From Nilaparvata lugens (taxonomy: Eukaryota > Arthropoda > Insecta > Hemiptera > Delphacidae), in the NCBI RefSeq assembly GCF_014356525.2, contig NC_052510.1, forward strand, positions 14,990,778-15,054,777: DNA of 64,000 nt, written 5' to 3'. A program made the translations under genes and the position numbers. Below are positions 1 through 12,400 of the stretch, piece after piece. Numbering within the stretch: position 1 is the first letter of the stretch; each line of letters starts with the position of its first letter. The notes under the pieces are model-generated. The model was not told the origin of the DNA and made no database searches. It saw nothing but the letters and a program-made list of their open reading frames with translations.

Positions 1-310
1 CCTCATAACCTTAAATACTTTAGTTTCTGTTTGGCTTGAAAATGTGAAACACCAGCACGAAACGGTCGTCGCCACACCAAAGAATGTGAGTGTTTTATCC
101 CTTTAAAGTTATAAGTATAGAATACAATAGTAATTTTATTTTTTACTAGATTTGAAACATTGTTGAAACTCAAAATTTTCCATTAACATTTTTCAATATA
201 ACGCTTATTAAAAAGGAATGAGTATGGATCTGATTTGATCATATTCAATTTTGAAAACAAGGACAACATTTTTTCAAACAAATAGTTACATTGAGGAAAA
301 ATAAGCTCAC
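1..310. other. 3' flank of the transporter
   Basis: Probably 3' UTR or downstream DNA of the minus-strand gene. Apart from the hexamer at 135-140, I see no gene or repeat structure here. Confidence 0.5.
135..140 (-). terminator. Candidate polyadenylation signal of the transporter
   Basis: AATAAA on the minus strand, about 178 bases downstream of the stop codon. It is the first such hexamer after the stop. No experimental support, and AATAAA is frequent in AT-rich DNA. Confidence 0.35.
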
Positions 311-317
311 CTGCATC

Positions 318-416
318 TTAGACATAGAGCCAATGTTTTGCTTTGAACCTGCTCACATCTTTGGTTCTTGTAATCATTTCTCTTTCTTCAACCGGTGAAA
401 TAGAGATCGCTATTCT
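318..416 (-). CDS. Transporter coding exon 12 (residues 649-680 and stop; C-terminal tail)
   Basis: A strong acceptor (GTTTGATTTCAG) is followed in phase 0 by [14 protein letters not shown], a basic segment and [12 protein letters not shown]. This lines up with vertebrate NET/DAT tails, which end in a HWL motif. The hydrophobic end (-LYV) could be a class II PDZ ligand, as reported for human DAT. Stop TAA is at 320-318. A GTGAGC donor-like site lies only seven bases past the stop. Confidence 0.9.
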   Translation of the reverse strand, partial: RIAISISPVEEREMITRTKDVSRFKAKHWLYV

Positions 417-3400
417 CTGAAATCAAACATCAAACAAATGAATCACTAAGCTATGAGACCTATATAATGATATAATCCAATAGAATAAATTTTCATCCAA
501 TTTGGAACCAAACAAATGAATCACTAAGCTATGAGACCTATATAATAATATATTCCAATAAAATGAATTTTCATCCAATTTGGAACAGCTCGTACTATTC
601 AATCTGAACACTCATCGTGCAAATTAGACCAATCAGAACGCAGAACAACCAACCTATAACTATAAATAATTTTTCAAATCGTGATGAATGGTTAGAAAAG
701 AGAATCAATTCAATACAAAATGATTATTTTATTATTATAATGCAGAAATCATAATACAATGATTGGGAGAGACTACAAGCTAAGCCTAGAACTGTCTCTC
801 TACCAAATTTTTAATAATAAAATATCAAAAAAAGTTAGGCTATTATTATTTATTTGTATAACTTTCAAGGATATAATATTAGTTATGCAATACTATAGAG
901 TAATACAACATTGAAAACCTTAATTCTCTCTAACTCTCGGTAAGTCTCTCATTAACACTGGTTGAGGGTTAAGTGTAAGAGAGGGCCGACTGCGCCCTAA
1001 CTTCGCCCTCCCAGGTATAAAATAAAGGCAGTCATTCTATTCTATTCTATTAACCACATCTTGCAAAATTAATATTATTACTATAATCATAATCCCGAAT
1101 AGGTTCTTACAATATATTTTATGATAAATTGTGTTATGTATGATTATGTAGATTCTATTTAGTATCATAGAGGAATATAGCATAAGAAGATATTTCATGG
1201 CATAGGGCGTTTATTTTCCAAATTTCACTGTTAACTCTAGCCAATAGTCCTAGTAGTTCACTACTGTAAAGCTATACAGAGTGTCCCAAAAGTAAAGTGC
1301 CAAACTTCGGGAATAGGTTCTAAGGGTCAAAACAAAGAGAAAATGTGGTATAATTTTCTTTCCTAAAACGCTCAGTTTACGAGATATTAGCCATTTTGTA
1401 TTTTTAACAGAATCATTTTTTATCTTCAAAGTTTTCCAACCGATCGCTATAGAAATCTGTAGGTATGTTCAAATAAGAGAGATGAACTGTAGAAAAAATA
1501 TTCAACTTTGTCCAATTCAAAAATTCAAAATGGCGGCCATTTTAAACTTTCAATCCAAAATTGCGGGAGAACGGTGATAGATAGAGAAATTTACGAAGAA
1601 CAAATGTTTTCAGGAAATTTTATTTACAATCAGTCAAGACAAAAAAAAGAGAATCGGACAAAGCATAACAGAGATACAATGAAATGTGTGTTACGAGGCA
1701 GCAAAGCATCAATTCATTGTAAATGACAAGGAAGCCTACCAGTCTGTAATAACATCAAATTATGATTTTCTTGTGTTTGGATGGAACAAACTTTTAAATT
1801 TGGAATATGAACTATCTTTACCATGAGATAAGTTCTAATGCTATATTTTCTCTATGTATCTATTTCTCTATACTGTAATGTATGGAATGTGGAAAATGTT
1901 GAATAATGAAAATGAATTATGCAGGTAGTATGTTGCTGAATATGTTGCTGAATTGAGGTCGGTTACCTCTGAGAGAGATCCAGGTGTGGTGGCAATTTGG
2001 AAGATGGCTGCCGCCGGAATCATGAGTATGGAGGAGAGGGCGAGCGACCACCCCACCCACTCAGCCCAGCCCGGGTAGCTGTACTCGTTGTAGGACAGAG
2101 GCTCGTGGTACAGCAGGCCAAACATCACCACGCCCTACAAATAAGCCAACTCATCATCTTCAAATGCACAACATTTCATCAGCTCTGAACCAATTTTTAA
2201 AAATTCCAAAAGTTGTGAATGTTGGTGTGTGAATGATTCTTCATTCTTTACTTATACAATCACTTATAATTGAAGTTTATTAATTCATTCATATGGCTTT
2301 TATCGGCAAAGAGATCCTATTGTATGATCTACCTCGCCTCATCTCCTATTAACACTCAAGTTTATAGGTTATATATTGGGTTCTTCATGTTTTCTCACTA
2401 AAAATTTGCACTTTCACTTCTAGAGTTTCTATTTTATGAAGATTAGAATTAATAAAACATATTTCAAAACACAAATTCACATTTTAAAAGCAAACAAATA
2501 TAATTTTTTGATGATAATATTGAAGCTGAAAATTTCACATTACAAATTTTTCCATGGCAACCAAAAAAATCATTGAAGTGATTGTGAGAGAAAATAGGTG
2601 ACGCTTAAGAAATAAAAATAAAAAATCCAAGTACCCTTGTTTTAGAAAATTTCACTCACATCATATTTTTGTGATTGTAAATGTTTTTAAAAAGGGTACT
2701 TCGATTTTTATTTCTATTTCTTGATAATAAAGAGTAACCCTAACACAAAAAGGTAATGCGAAACTTGAGCTATCTGTCTCCCGAATTGAAACAACCTCCG
2801 ACTTGGAGGGATATGCGGAGCAGAGAAATGGAATAAACCCTATACTATTAAACAAGCAACTTCTGTTTATATATTTAGATGTTTATATGTTTGTATTTCA
2901 ACGGATCTCGAAAACGGCTCTAACGATTCTCACGAAATTCAGAACATAGTAGGTTTATAATAAAAAGATTCGATGGCACTAGGTCTCATCCTTGGGAAAA
3001 CTCGCTGAAGGACATTAAAAGGATAATTATTATTCATCCTTGGAAAAACAGCTGATAATTATTATTTCATCATCTGTTTGTGATGGAATTGAGTGAGCGA
3101 GTTCATGTGTGTGGGACTGTGTCAAAATTATGACTCAGCTGTTGAACTTTTGTAATCATTCAATCAGGTACTTAGTGCCGGTTGCAAAAAAGCCGGGTTA
3201 TTTCCAATCCTGATTAATTCCAGTAGATCCATCTTTTTGAAATGGTCTTCTCTGATTTGGTTCACGAGAAGTTGATCAGGATTAAAATTTAACCGGCTTT
3301 TGTGCAACTGGGCCTTTGTGAGGGAAATTTTTGCATTCCTCTGGGAATTAATCTCAATCTACTGTAATTAAATAGAACATTTTTGTATGAATGTTATTGT

Positions 3401-6400
3401 ATCCTGCCCTGTTATTAATAGGAAATCAAACCTCAAATATCTTGGTATATGGATCGATGAGTGTCTCAAATGGGACATCCATGTAAACTTCCTATGTAAG
3501 AGACTAAAATACCTATCTTATAAATTTTATAAATTGAAAAATGTGCTATCTTTCTCAGAATGCAAACAGGTATATACGGCACTGGTAGAATCCCTAATGC
3601 GATATGGTTTAGTAGTTTGGGGTGGGACTTTCGATACCCATATATTTTTTCTAATACAAAAATTTATCATAAAGACAATTTTAAAGAAACCTTAGAACTC
3701 ATGATAGTAAGATTTTGTTCAGTGAATTTGATATACGACAGTTATATCTTAGTTGCATAACAAATTACAGTTTTAAATACGAGCATAATTTCCCTCTAGC
3801 CGATGACATAAATTATAATCTTAGACCTAATACAATAAAAAAATATGAAATATATAACACCAACTCAGCTCTTCTTAGAAGGCAACTTTACTACATTGGC
3901 AGTAAATTCATAAATATACAAGAAAGTGAATTTCCACTTAATAATTTCCGAAATAATAAACACAGAAAAAGAGCCATAGAGGCATGGCTGAACTTGAATT
4001 ATTTTCAATCGTTGACTTTCATACAATAATAAATTTCATATTACAAATTACATTTTCGAACACTTCATACGCTAAATTCAAGTTTATATATTACATCCCT
4101 GATCAAGCTGATTTACGACTCACACTGGCGCACAAGGAATCTTCCTTTTGCCGGTGTTTTTGCCTCACCTACTGTACTTATGCATATGAACATAAATTGA
4201 ATCTTCATTTTATAACTATTATTTATAATATGAAGGATATAATTTCGTTACTATATCTAATTAACTTCCTTTTGCCGGTGTTTTTGCCTCACCTACTGTA
4301 CTTATGCATATGAACATAAATTTAATCTTCATTTTATAACTATTATTTATAATATAAAGGATATAATTTCGTTACTATATCTAATTAAATAAATGTATGT
4401 ATCTTGTTTTATGTGCAGTAGCATATACCTATTTATTTTTTGTAAAGATTTTTGTATGTTGTTTTTGGCAAATAAATTCATTCATTCATTCATTCAATCA
4501 TTATTATAATTTCTTCTTTCGTAATACATGTTTTATGCTTTTGTACTCCAGAGCGAAGCTCGGTCCCCGATATTAATTCTAATGAGATCTAATCTCTAAT
4601 CATAATTAGTTGTATTAATAGGTGCGTACAGGCTTGAGCGCCACGAACACTAGGGAGTCCGATCTCACTAGGCATCAAACCTGCAATCTATGTAGAAATC
4701 AATCTGAAAAAAACACGCTCTTTTAATTTTTTATCAGCTGATGCTACGCTTATCTGTACAAACACAGATATAATCAGCAGATGAAAAGTGAAATGCGCGT
4801 GTTCGTGGCGCTTAAGTCTTCACGCAACTATACGCACGCATAAGCCTGGAGCTCATGCAGGCATCATGAGCAAAGCAAAAATTCATGAACTGAGTGAATA
4901 TTCTATCTATTAATGGCTATAGGACTGACAATGATGAATGCAGGGCTGATGAACTTCCAGCAGATGCGCCAGTAGAGGCCTGGCCGCTGGCCAATCATAG
5001 CCTCGACGTCGTTGGAGAATCGCTCGAGGCCGTAGAACCAGGACACGGCGACCGCCTCGAACAGGGCCGAGCACAGCAGCGAGATGCCCGCCGCGTACGT
5101 GTCCAGCAGGTGGAACGAGTAGATGCCACCCTACAACACAACACATTCATACAACTTACAAGCTGGACACTCACATATTCAAAAAAATATTGTAAACACT
5201 ATTTGTTGTATCGATATTTCGATATATCGATAATTTCAATACTAATCGATAAGTAGCTTATAACCATCGAATTGGTAAACTATCGAGTCAGCAGAAGCAA
5301 TATGTATCCTCACCCTCTAAAGCTGGGTTATCGTTTGTGCGTATATATATGCCGTCGTCGACCACGACAGGGTGAGGATCTCACATTGGGTAGATTCCAA
5401 TTTGTCTAAAGAGCCTGAAATATTATGTTGAATTATGTTTTAATGGGGGAGGTTGAGTTTATACTTTTTAATGGCAAGATGTTGATAAAATTAGAAATGT
5501 TTTGATTCTTGAATGATAAACACAAATAATGAAAATTCATTTGATCATCTGTTTTAGCACACTTGAAATTTGGACAACATGAATGTCAACAATGCTTGTC
5601 GTCGTCGATTGCGGAAGTTTACGCACAAACGAAATTCACCTTAAAATGTACAAGTCAAGGCGACTCTGTTTTTATTATTTCTTTCATGTATTTAAATGGG
5701 TGCATCAATTAATAAACAAGTATTACATTGTGATTTTTTGGAAGATCCAGTTCACTACACTATGATTTGATTTGATTTGACTATTTGATAGTGAATATCT
5801 TGGTAACGCAATGACAGGCCGTTTCAGACCGCCCTACGGTCTTTGAAAGACGGATCTCCTCATGTTCTGTCCATTTCAACTATAGCTGACGTGTACCATG
5901 TGCTCTAAGCTGAACAATGACGCTCAACCACAGCTTAAAATGTGATCAAATACAAAAATTATGGAAAAATATATTTTGTTGTAAACTATTCATAGATTAC
6001 GTATAATACTCACGTATAATACCTTGTGATACTTGTTACATCGCTCAAACTACACTCCGCTAGTTTGAAACGGCCTAGGTTTACAGCGCTCTAAAACGGC
6101 TCTACAGTTTCCATGCGGGCTCCTTCTGCCACATGAATTTTTGACAAAACATGGAAATACAATACCAAGTATGATTCATAGCTGTACGTTTATCTTTATT
6201 TTTTTCAGTTTACATTCACTGTCAATTAGTAAACATTTTTTGGAACCCTCTGTTCATATCCATAGAGGGTTACAATGGATTTGAAGATTTGAAATGATAA
6301 GAGCTGAGGGATAATGAATTCATCGTCGCAAGTTTTGCATCTTGGAGTTGCTTCTCGCTTATCAAAACATGTAGTTATTTCATATATAGTAATAATTAAA

Positions 6401-9400
6401 TGAATACTGATTAATTTCTTAATTACCGGAGTGACGTTAATTGCAACTATAAACGGTATGAAACCGCCTATGAAACCACCAGCAGTCTGAAATGGCCTGA
6501 TTAAGTTTACGGCGGTCTAAAACGGCTCTACAGTTGCCATGCGGGCTCCTTATGCCACACTACTTTTTGACAAAACGTGGAACTGCAATACAATGATTCA
6601 TAGCTCTAAGTTTTTCCAGTTTACATTCACTGTCAATTAGTGAAAAAAATTTGGAACCCTCTGTTCATATCCATAGAAGGTTACAATGGATTTGAAGATT
6701 TGTTCTAACAGTAGCTAAGGAGTAATGATTTTCTTAGAGTGAAACATCTTAGAGTCGCTTCTCGCTTATAAATTAATGTATTTTTTTAATATTTAGAGAT
6801 GAATAATGATCAATTCATAATTACCGGAGTGACGTTAATAGTTGCAACAGAGAAGGAAAGGAAGACAACGCAGAGGGTGAACACCTCTCTTGGGTAACGG
6901 AAGCCTCGCAGGAATGGTCTCAACTCATCCATCAGGCCAGTGATCACACACTCCAGACCACCCATCTGCAACAAAAAATGAAATCTACCTAAATATCCCT
7001 TTTAATAGATCAATTTAAACATAGCAACACAGCAATGTAATGCATTTATCGTTTGACTCTACTGAGGGTAAAGGCATAACTTTGGATTCTCTCTGTCACA
7101 CAACCTTTTTCAATTGAAAATATCACAAAGAAATGTTGAGAAAAAATATATATATATATAATATAATAAAGGAGAGAATTATTGTCTAATACATGTACGG
7201 GAAAGGAAATTCACGAAAGGCGCATCATCACGTCTGAACTATCTACTGAATTGATCAACTTGAATTTTGCATATAGGATCTCAATTTACCGAGGATGGTT
7301 ATAGGCCCATTTTAAATACTCCAAGGTTTCAGTAGGTCAAGTTTTAAGTTTGTCAAGTTTTTAATCAGACCCTTGCGGAACACATGTTACCTGCTAGTAT
7401 AAAATAACTGAAACCGATTAATCTCAATCCATATCACTAGTCGGGTTAGTCACACTATATAGTCTAAGCTAAGCAGTTTTCTCATAATCTCGAATCAATG
7501 TTCGCTTATTTTCGTTTTTTTACTCAATTAAAATAAGTAATAGGCTGACTTTTGTTTCAGTGTAAACCGCAAGTAAATTCACCCCAATATTATGATTTTT
7601 AGTGGCTTTCATTATAGTTTTGCGAAAGTATTTTAATATGAAAGGTTTGAAAAAATAAATTCTTCCTCAAACCGAACTAGTTTTTTCTCTTCACGACTTC
7701 TAAAAATGAAATTGTTAATCCATTTACATTTATAAATTCTCTCAAAACAACTCAACTCCTGCATTTGACAAAATGAATAAAACCAGTAAATAAAGCTCAA
7801 TGAGTAGGCTACATTGGATATCTAGAAAAATCAAAGCTATCAAATTTCACTTTTTTTATGTGTTAGTGAACACTTATATAGTAGCACAGATCTGAAGGTA
7901 TACTAAATGCCAGTTGCCCAAAAGCCGGTTAAATTTCAATCGTGATTAATATCATGAGAGCCAATCTGAGAAGCCTTTTTTTCTAAAAAGCCTTTTCTTA
8001 TTGATTCTCGTGGAATTAATCACGATTAAAATTTAACCGAGTGCTATGCAACCGGGCCGTAGTCTATGAAAGAAGCATCCACTCACAGATTTTTCAACAC
8101 TGAACAAAGACGTTTGATCTGTCAGTTTCATATTTCATTTTTCTGTGATTTATTAGTAGTATATTTCATTGTGAATATTTTTGAAACTGTTTGCGATATC
8201 AATGTGCGGTTTTAGCCATCCATCACCTTCCCATTTGAAAATAACTGGATTCGGCGGTTCCAAGATGACGGACCAAAATTTTGAAGCTTTTTCTAATTCG
8301 GATAGGACCCGCAATGGAACCTACTGTCCAATTATCCTTGTGTAAGAAATATTATGCTGTTTCCATATTTTTTGCCAATTCTGTATAGTAATAATGATAA
8401 TGCATAATCGATGAAATTAATTATACATTTTCTGTATTGTTATAGTTCATTTATATATTGATTTTTCTTTATAGTTGTCAGTATTCAATGGGTCTTATAA
8501 GATATGGAATACAATGTATTCCTCAATGCAATTTACATGAAATACAATCAATGCATTGTAATATGTATCTATTAAAATGCATTTTACAATGAATTTGGAA
8601 TCATCATTATTTCCATTACCCACAAACAAGCCTAGAACGTATGTCATTCTCAGCAAAGAAATTGTGTCGTAAAAAACATATAATTGAAAAAAATTAACGT
8701 TTTCAAATGCTGAAACGATGAGAAGTCTGGACTTCAGTGTGAATAAAATATACTTTTCCTCCACCTCCTGTCTAAAGTGCTTACTTTACTCCCTGGAACA
8801 TAATAGTAAAGTGTCACTATTTCGCTTTCGGGAGGAAAAAACAGGAAAACTCCCTAGAGCGTAAAAGTAACTCCATTTAAACAACATGGGAAGCATCTCT
8901 ATTATAAAAACGTACATTTAAAATAGGTTAGAAGGTCTAAGCTCATATGAGGAAGCATAATATAGAGTAGTCATTAAGCCAACTAAATTCAATACCTCAA
9001 CCAGACATTTGATCAATATATGAAATTTATGTTTGTATGCAAAACTTATTACAAACTTCATATCACTATACTAAAAAATGTATAATTTTTTTCACTCTAG
9101 ATATACAAATAACTATTTTTTGGTAATCAATAAAATATTTTATTTTCACAAACTCTGTATAATTTATAACGGTGAATGTGAAACAGCTGCATCAAAGAAT
9201 TATCTCAAAAACATATGTTTAGGAAAACCATAGTTTTGAACTTCGTTTTCTGATGGAATTTATAGCCAACACGTGGCATGTATTATTAATTTTTCAGCTA
9301 GAACAGTTTTTTGAGACTGCTGAATAAACGTCTACAGTTTTATCAATGCTGTATCGGCAATATGAAAACGCATGCACTTAATAAGTCTTTAAATAAAGGT

Positions 9401-12400
9401 GTTGATATCTACATGATAATTATTCTCTACCATTTCTATTTAATTAAAATTTAAAAATTATTCAAGCCTTGATAGAATGATTGACTCACTGTACAATCAG
9501 TCGAAAATTTTAATATTGAAATGAGGGGTACTTTGGCAAGCTGAACAAAAAAGTCCTATGCACCTTTTTGATATTATTTCTTCAAATGAAAAATGAGTTT
9601 TGTTGGTTGTCAAAACTCCCCCTGAAAAGAACTATTCATTTTATCCTATCTTTTAGTAAAATAACAATGATTTCTGCATTGAATAACATCTATCTTGCCA
9701 ACAAGAATCGAACTCTTTGTGAATTTAGATATGACCTACACTTTAGATTTATATAATTCTATTAATAAATTCATGGAAATTGAAGTACTTTTTCAGTTAG
9801 TTGATGATTAGTTGATGGAATGATTATCAATAGAGAAAATGATTATATTTCATCAATACAGAATTAGTTGAATGAATTGTCGATGTACTGAGTTCTTGAT
9901 CAACAATAATTCAATATTGGTATTTATCCAATCATTATTTTTTTCAGAAGTTATTTCATTTGAATTAGAAAATATTTATAAGCTCCTATCAATTTATCAT
10001 TCGTAACAATGAATTCTTCAAAATATGAATTTAATCAAATAAAAAATTGCCCATACTTCTGTATTCATGTTCGCATGTTTTCCACTTGTGATGGATAGCT
10101 AAAATATTGTGGAGCGAGCTGCACGGCGAATTGTATCGAGGGCTCTGATTGGCTGAAAAGTTCATTGTTCTGAGTGAGGTGAGGCGAGCAGTTAGAACAG
10201 AGGCAAGCGGCACGGCGAATGGTTCGGAGTACGGTACGGCGAATGATTAACAGCTGATTTTTTAACATTATGAAACATATGCTCATGTTCGTTGAAAGGC
10301 AAGATGTTCGGAGGAATGCACGGTTTGATGCGCGGTTCGAGGTTCGGTTCGGCATGTGTGGACGCACCTTTAGTTGTTACAGGACATTTATACAGATCAC
10401 AGGCCAAAGCAACATAATAATCTATCTTCTTCTTCTTTTTCTTCTTCTTCTGCTTCTTCTTCTTACTCCTCTTCTCCTTCTTTCTCTTCTTCTTCTTCTT
10501 CTTTCTCTTCTTCTTCTTCTTTCTCTTCTTCTTCTTCTTCTACCTATACTAAAAGGCTAAGCCCCGACAAACTGACAGATTTATAGTATTCCTGGTGATT
10601 GAGCCTGTCTTTTTCAGCGTTGTCTATTAATAATAAAGCTTAATTTACAACTAGCTTACCCAGCGAACTTCGCACCGCCAATGTATCTCATGTTACACTT
10701 GACTTTATTTGGTGAATCATGAAATTTATCTGACAATCAACATGTTTATTTTACATCTCAATACGGACTTCCTATGTGCTTAGTCATGCAGCATTCATTA
10801 TTCCGAAAACATATTATTCTTCCCAATCAATTGGTAGTAATATCTATCAGTAAAGTTTTCAATTAAAAAAAAAGGTTACATCAGGGTTTCAAAGAAAAAT
10901 ATTCAATGTTTTCATAGCTGTAGATTGTCGATATATGGTCCAGGAAATATGCGATGTACGATGAATCACACAGAATTCCATATTCTTTCCATTTTAGGAT
11001 GAATATAAGCTAAGCTAATTCAAAGAATTGTAAATTATTCTTTCATTCTTCAGTAATTAATGAATGCAATATGAATACTATACATATACTATACAATATA
11101 TATAGATATATATATATATATATATATAATATATATATTATATATATATATATATATAATATATATATATATACCTCTTTCATTAGGTGAAAATCTTTTC
11201 AACATTTTCCAGTTTCTCAATGATAGGGGAGTGATAATAATTATTTGTATAGGTCTTCTAAGGAAACTTATCAACAGCTGGTACCAATCGACTACACTTC
11301 AACTCCAAACTACCGTTTTAATACCAGTACACAATAATTTATCACAGGGGATATGTTTATTACAGCTGGTTACTTTAGATGCTAAACCATATTATCACAA
11401 TATGATCTTGAATCATGATCATATCTTTACGTTCTTCAGTAGCCGCTCGGCCGAAAATTTCGAAAACATATGTCTGTAAAATGTATTAATAAATAATTAT
11501 TATTAGCCCCCCTATAAAATTTCTGTTCAGAAACCATCCCCAATATTCACACAACATATTCCCAAAGTTTCATGCCGTTATGTCGAGTAGTTTTCAAGTC
11601 TACAGAACAAACAAACATACAAACAAACACACAATCAGACATTCATTTTTTATAAATAGATTTCCATTTGGCTCAAACAAAAGCCTCTCTAAATGAAGGT
11701 AGAATGATAAGGATTCAGTTCTGTTGTTTTAACATTTTTCAATCACTTTTAAAAGTTCATGTAGTAGGTACCTACTATGTGTTTGAGACACTTCTGGCGC
11801 TATCATAGTTTCACCATATTCTGTTCCACAGACCTATCTCTTGCAGTCGTTAACTATATCTATAATAATTATATTAAGTAAAGAGCTAGCTTATGCACGT
11901 ACGGGATAGGATAATATTTTCCTATCGTACGAGATAGGAAGGATGTTTGACGCATCATCACGTCTAAAATAATTAACTTGAAATTTTGCTTATAGATTCT
12001 TAATTAACCAAGGATGGTTATAGGCCTATTCTCAATTCTTCAAAATTTCATTACGTCAAATTTTCATTTTGTCAAGTTTTAAAATAGATCCTTGCGAAGC
12101 ACGGGTTCTTGCTAGTCTTATATATTTCAATATCATTAGTTGAAGGTAAGTTAACGGAACATAACTTTTCTCTCTCCTCCCTGTAATATACTTATTATCA
12201 ATAAATCTATGAAAAGATACAAAGCAGATAGGTAGCTCTATATCGTTTTCCAAAGCCACACCGTTGCCAAATTAATTATTCGCTTAGTGAATAAATATAA
12301 TGAACTAAAAAAATAAATCCCAATTATGAAAATCTATTATTAAATCATGAGAAGATATATTTTCATGGTGAATAGGTTATACCTTATTTGAGTGTTAACA

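Larger units (their letters stand above)
2135..4929 (-). other. Transporter intron 10
   Basis: GTCAGT donor at 4929, CTACAAATAAG region acceptor at 2135. It contains an AT-rich block, a MITE at 3175-3314, a LINE 3' end at 3390-4500 and a second MITE at 4621-4842. The stretch 2135-3174 holds only a repeat-like segment near 2880-3010 (CGGATCTCGAAAACGGCTCT) and nothing coding. Confidence 0.85.

Noticed and set aside
1868..1966. Alternative transporter C-terminus by reading through the exon 11 donor
   Set aside because: A phase-matched exon with clear family similarity exists at 416-318, so read-through is not needed.
10270..10586. Poly-Leu and poly-Ser open frames
   Set aside because: Created by the TTC microsatellite.
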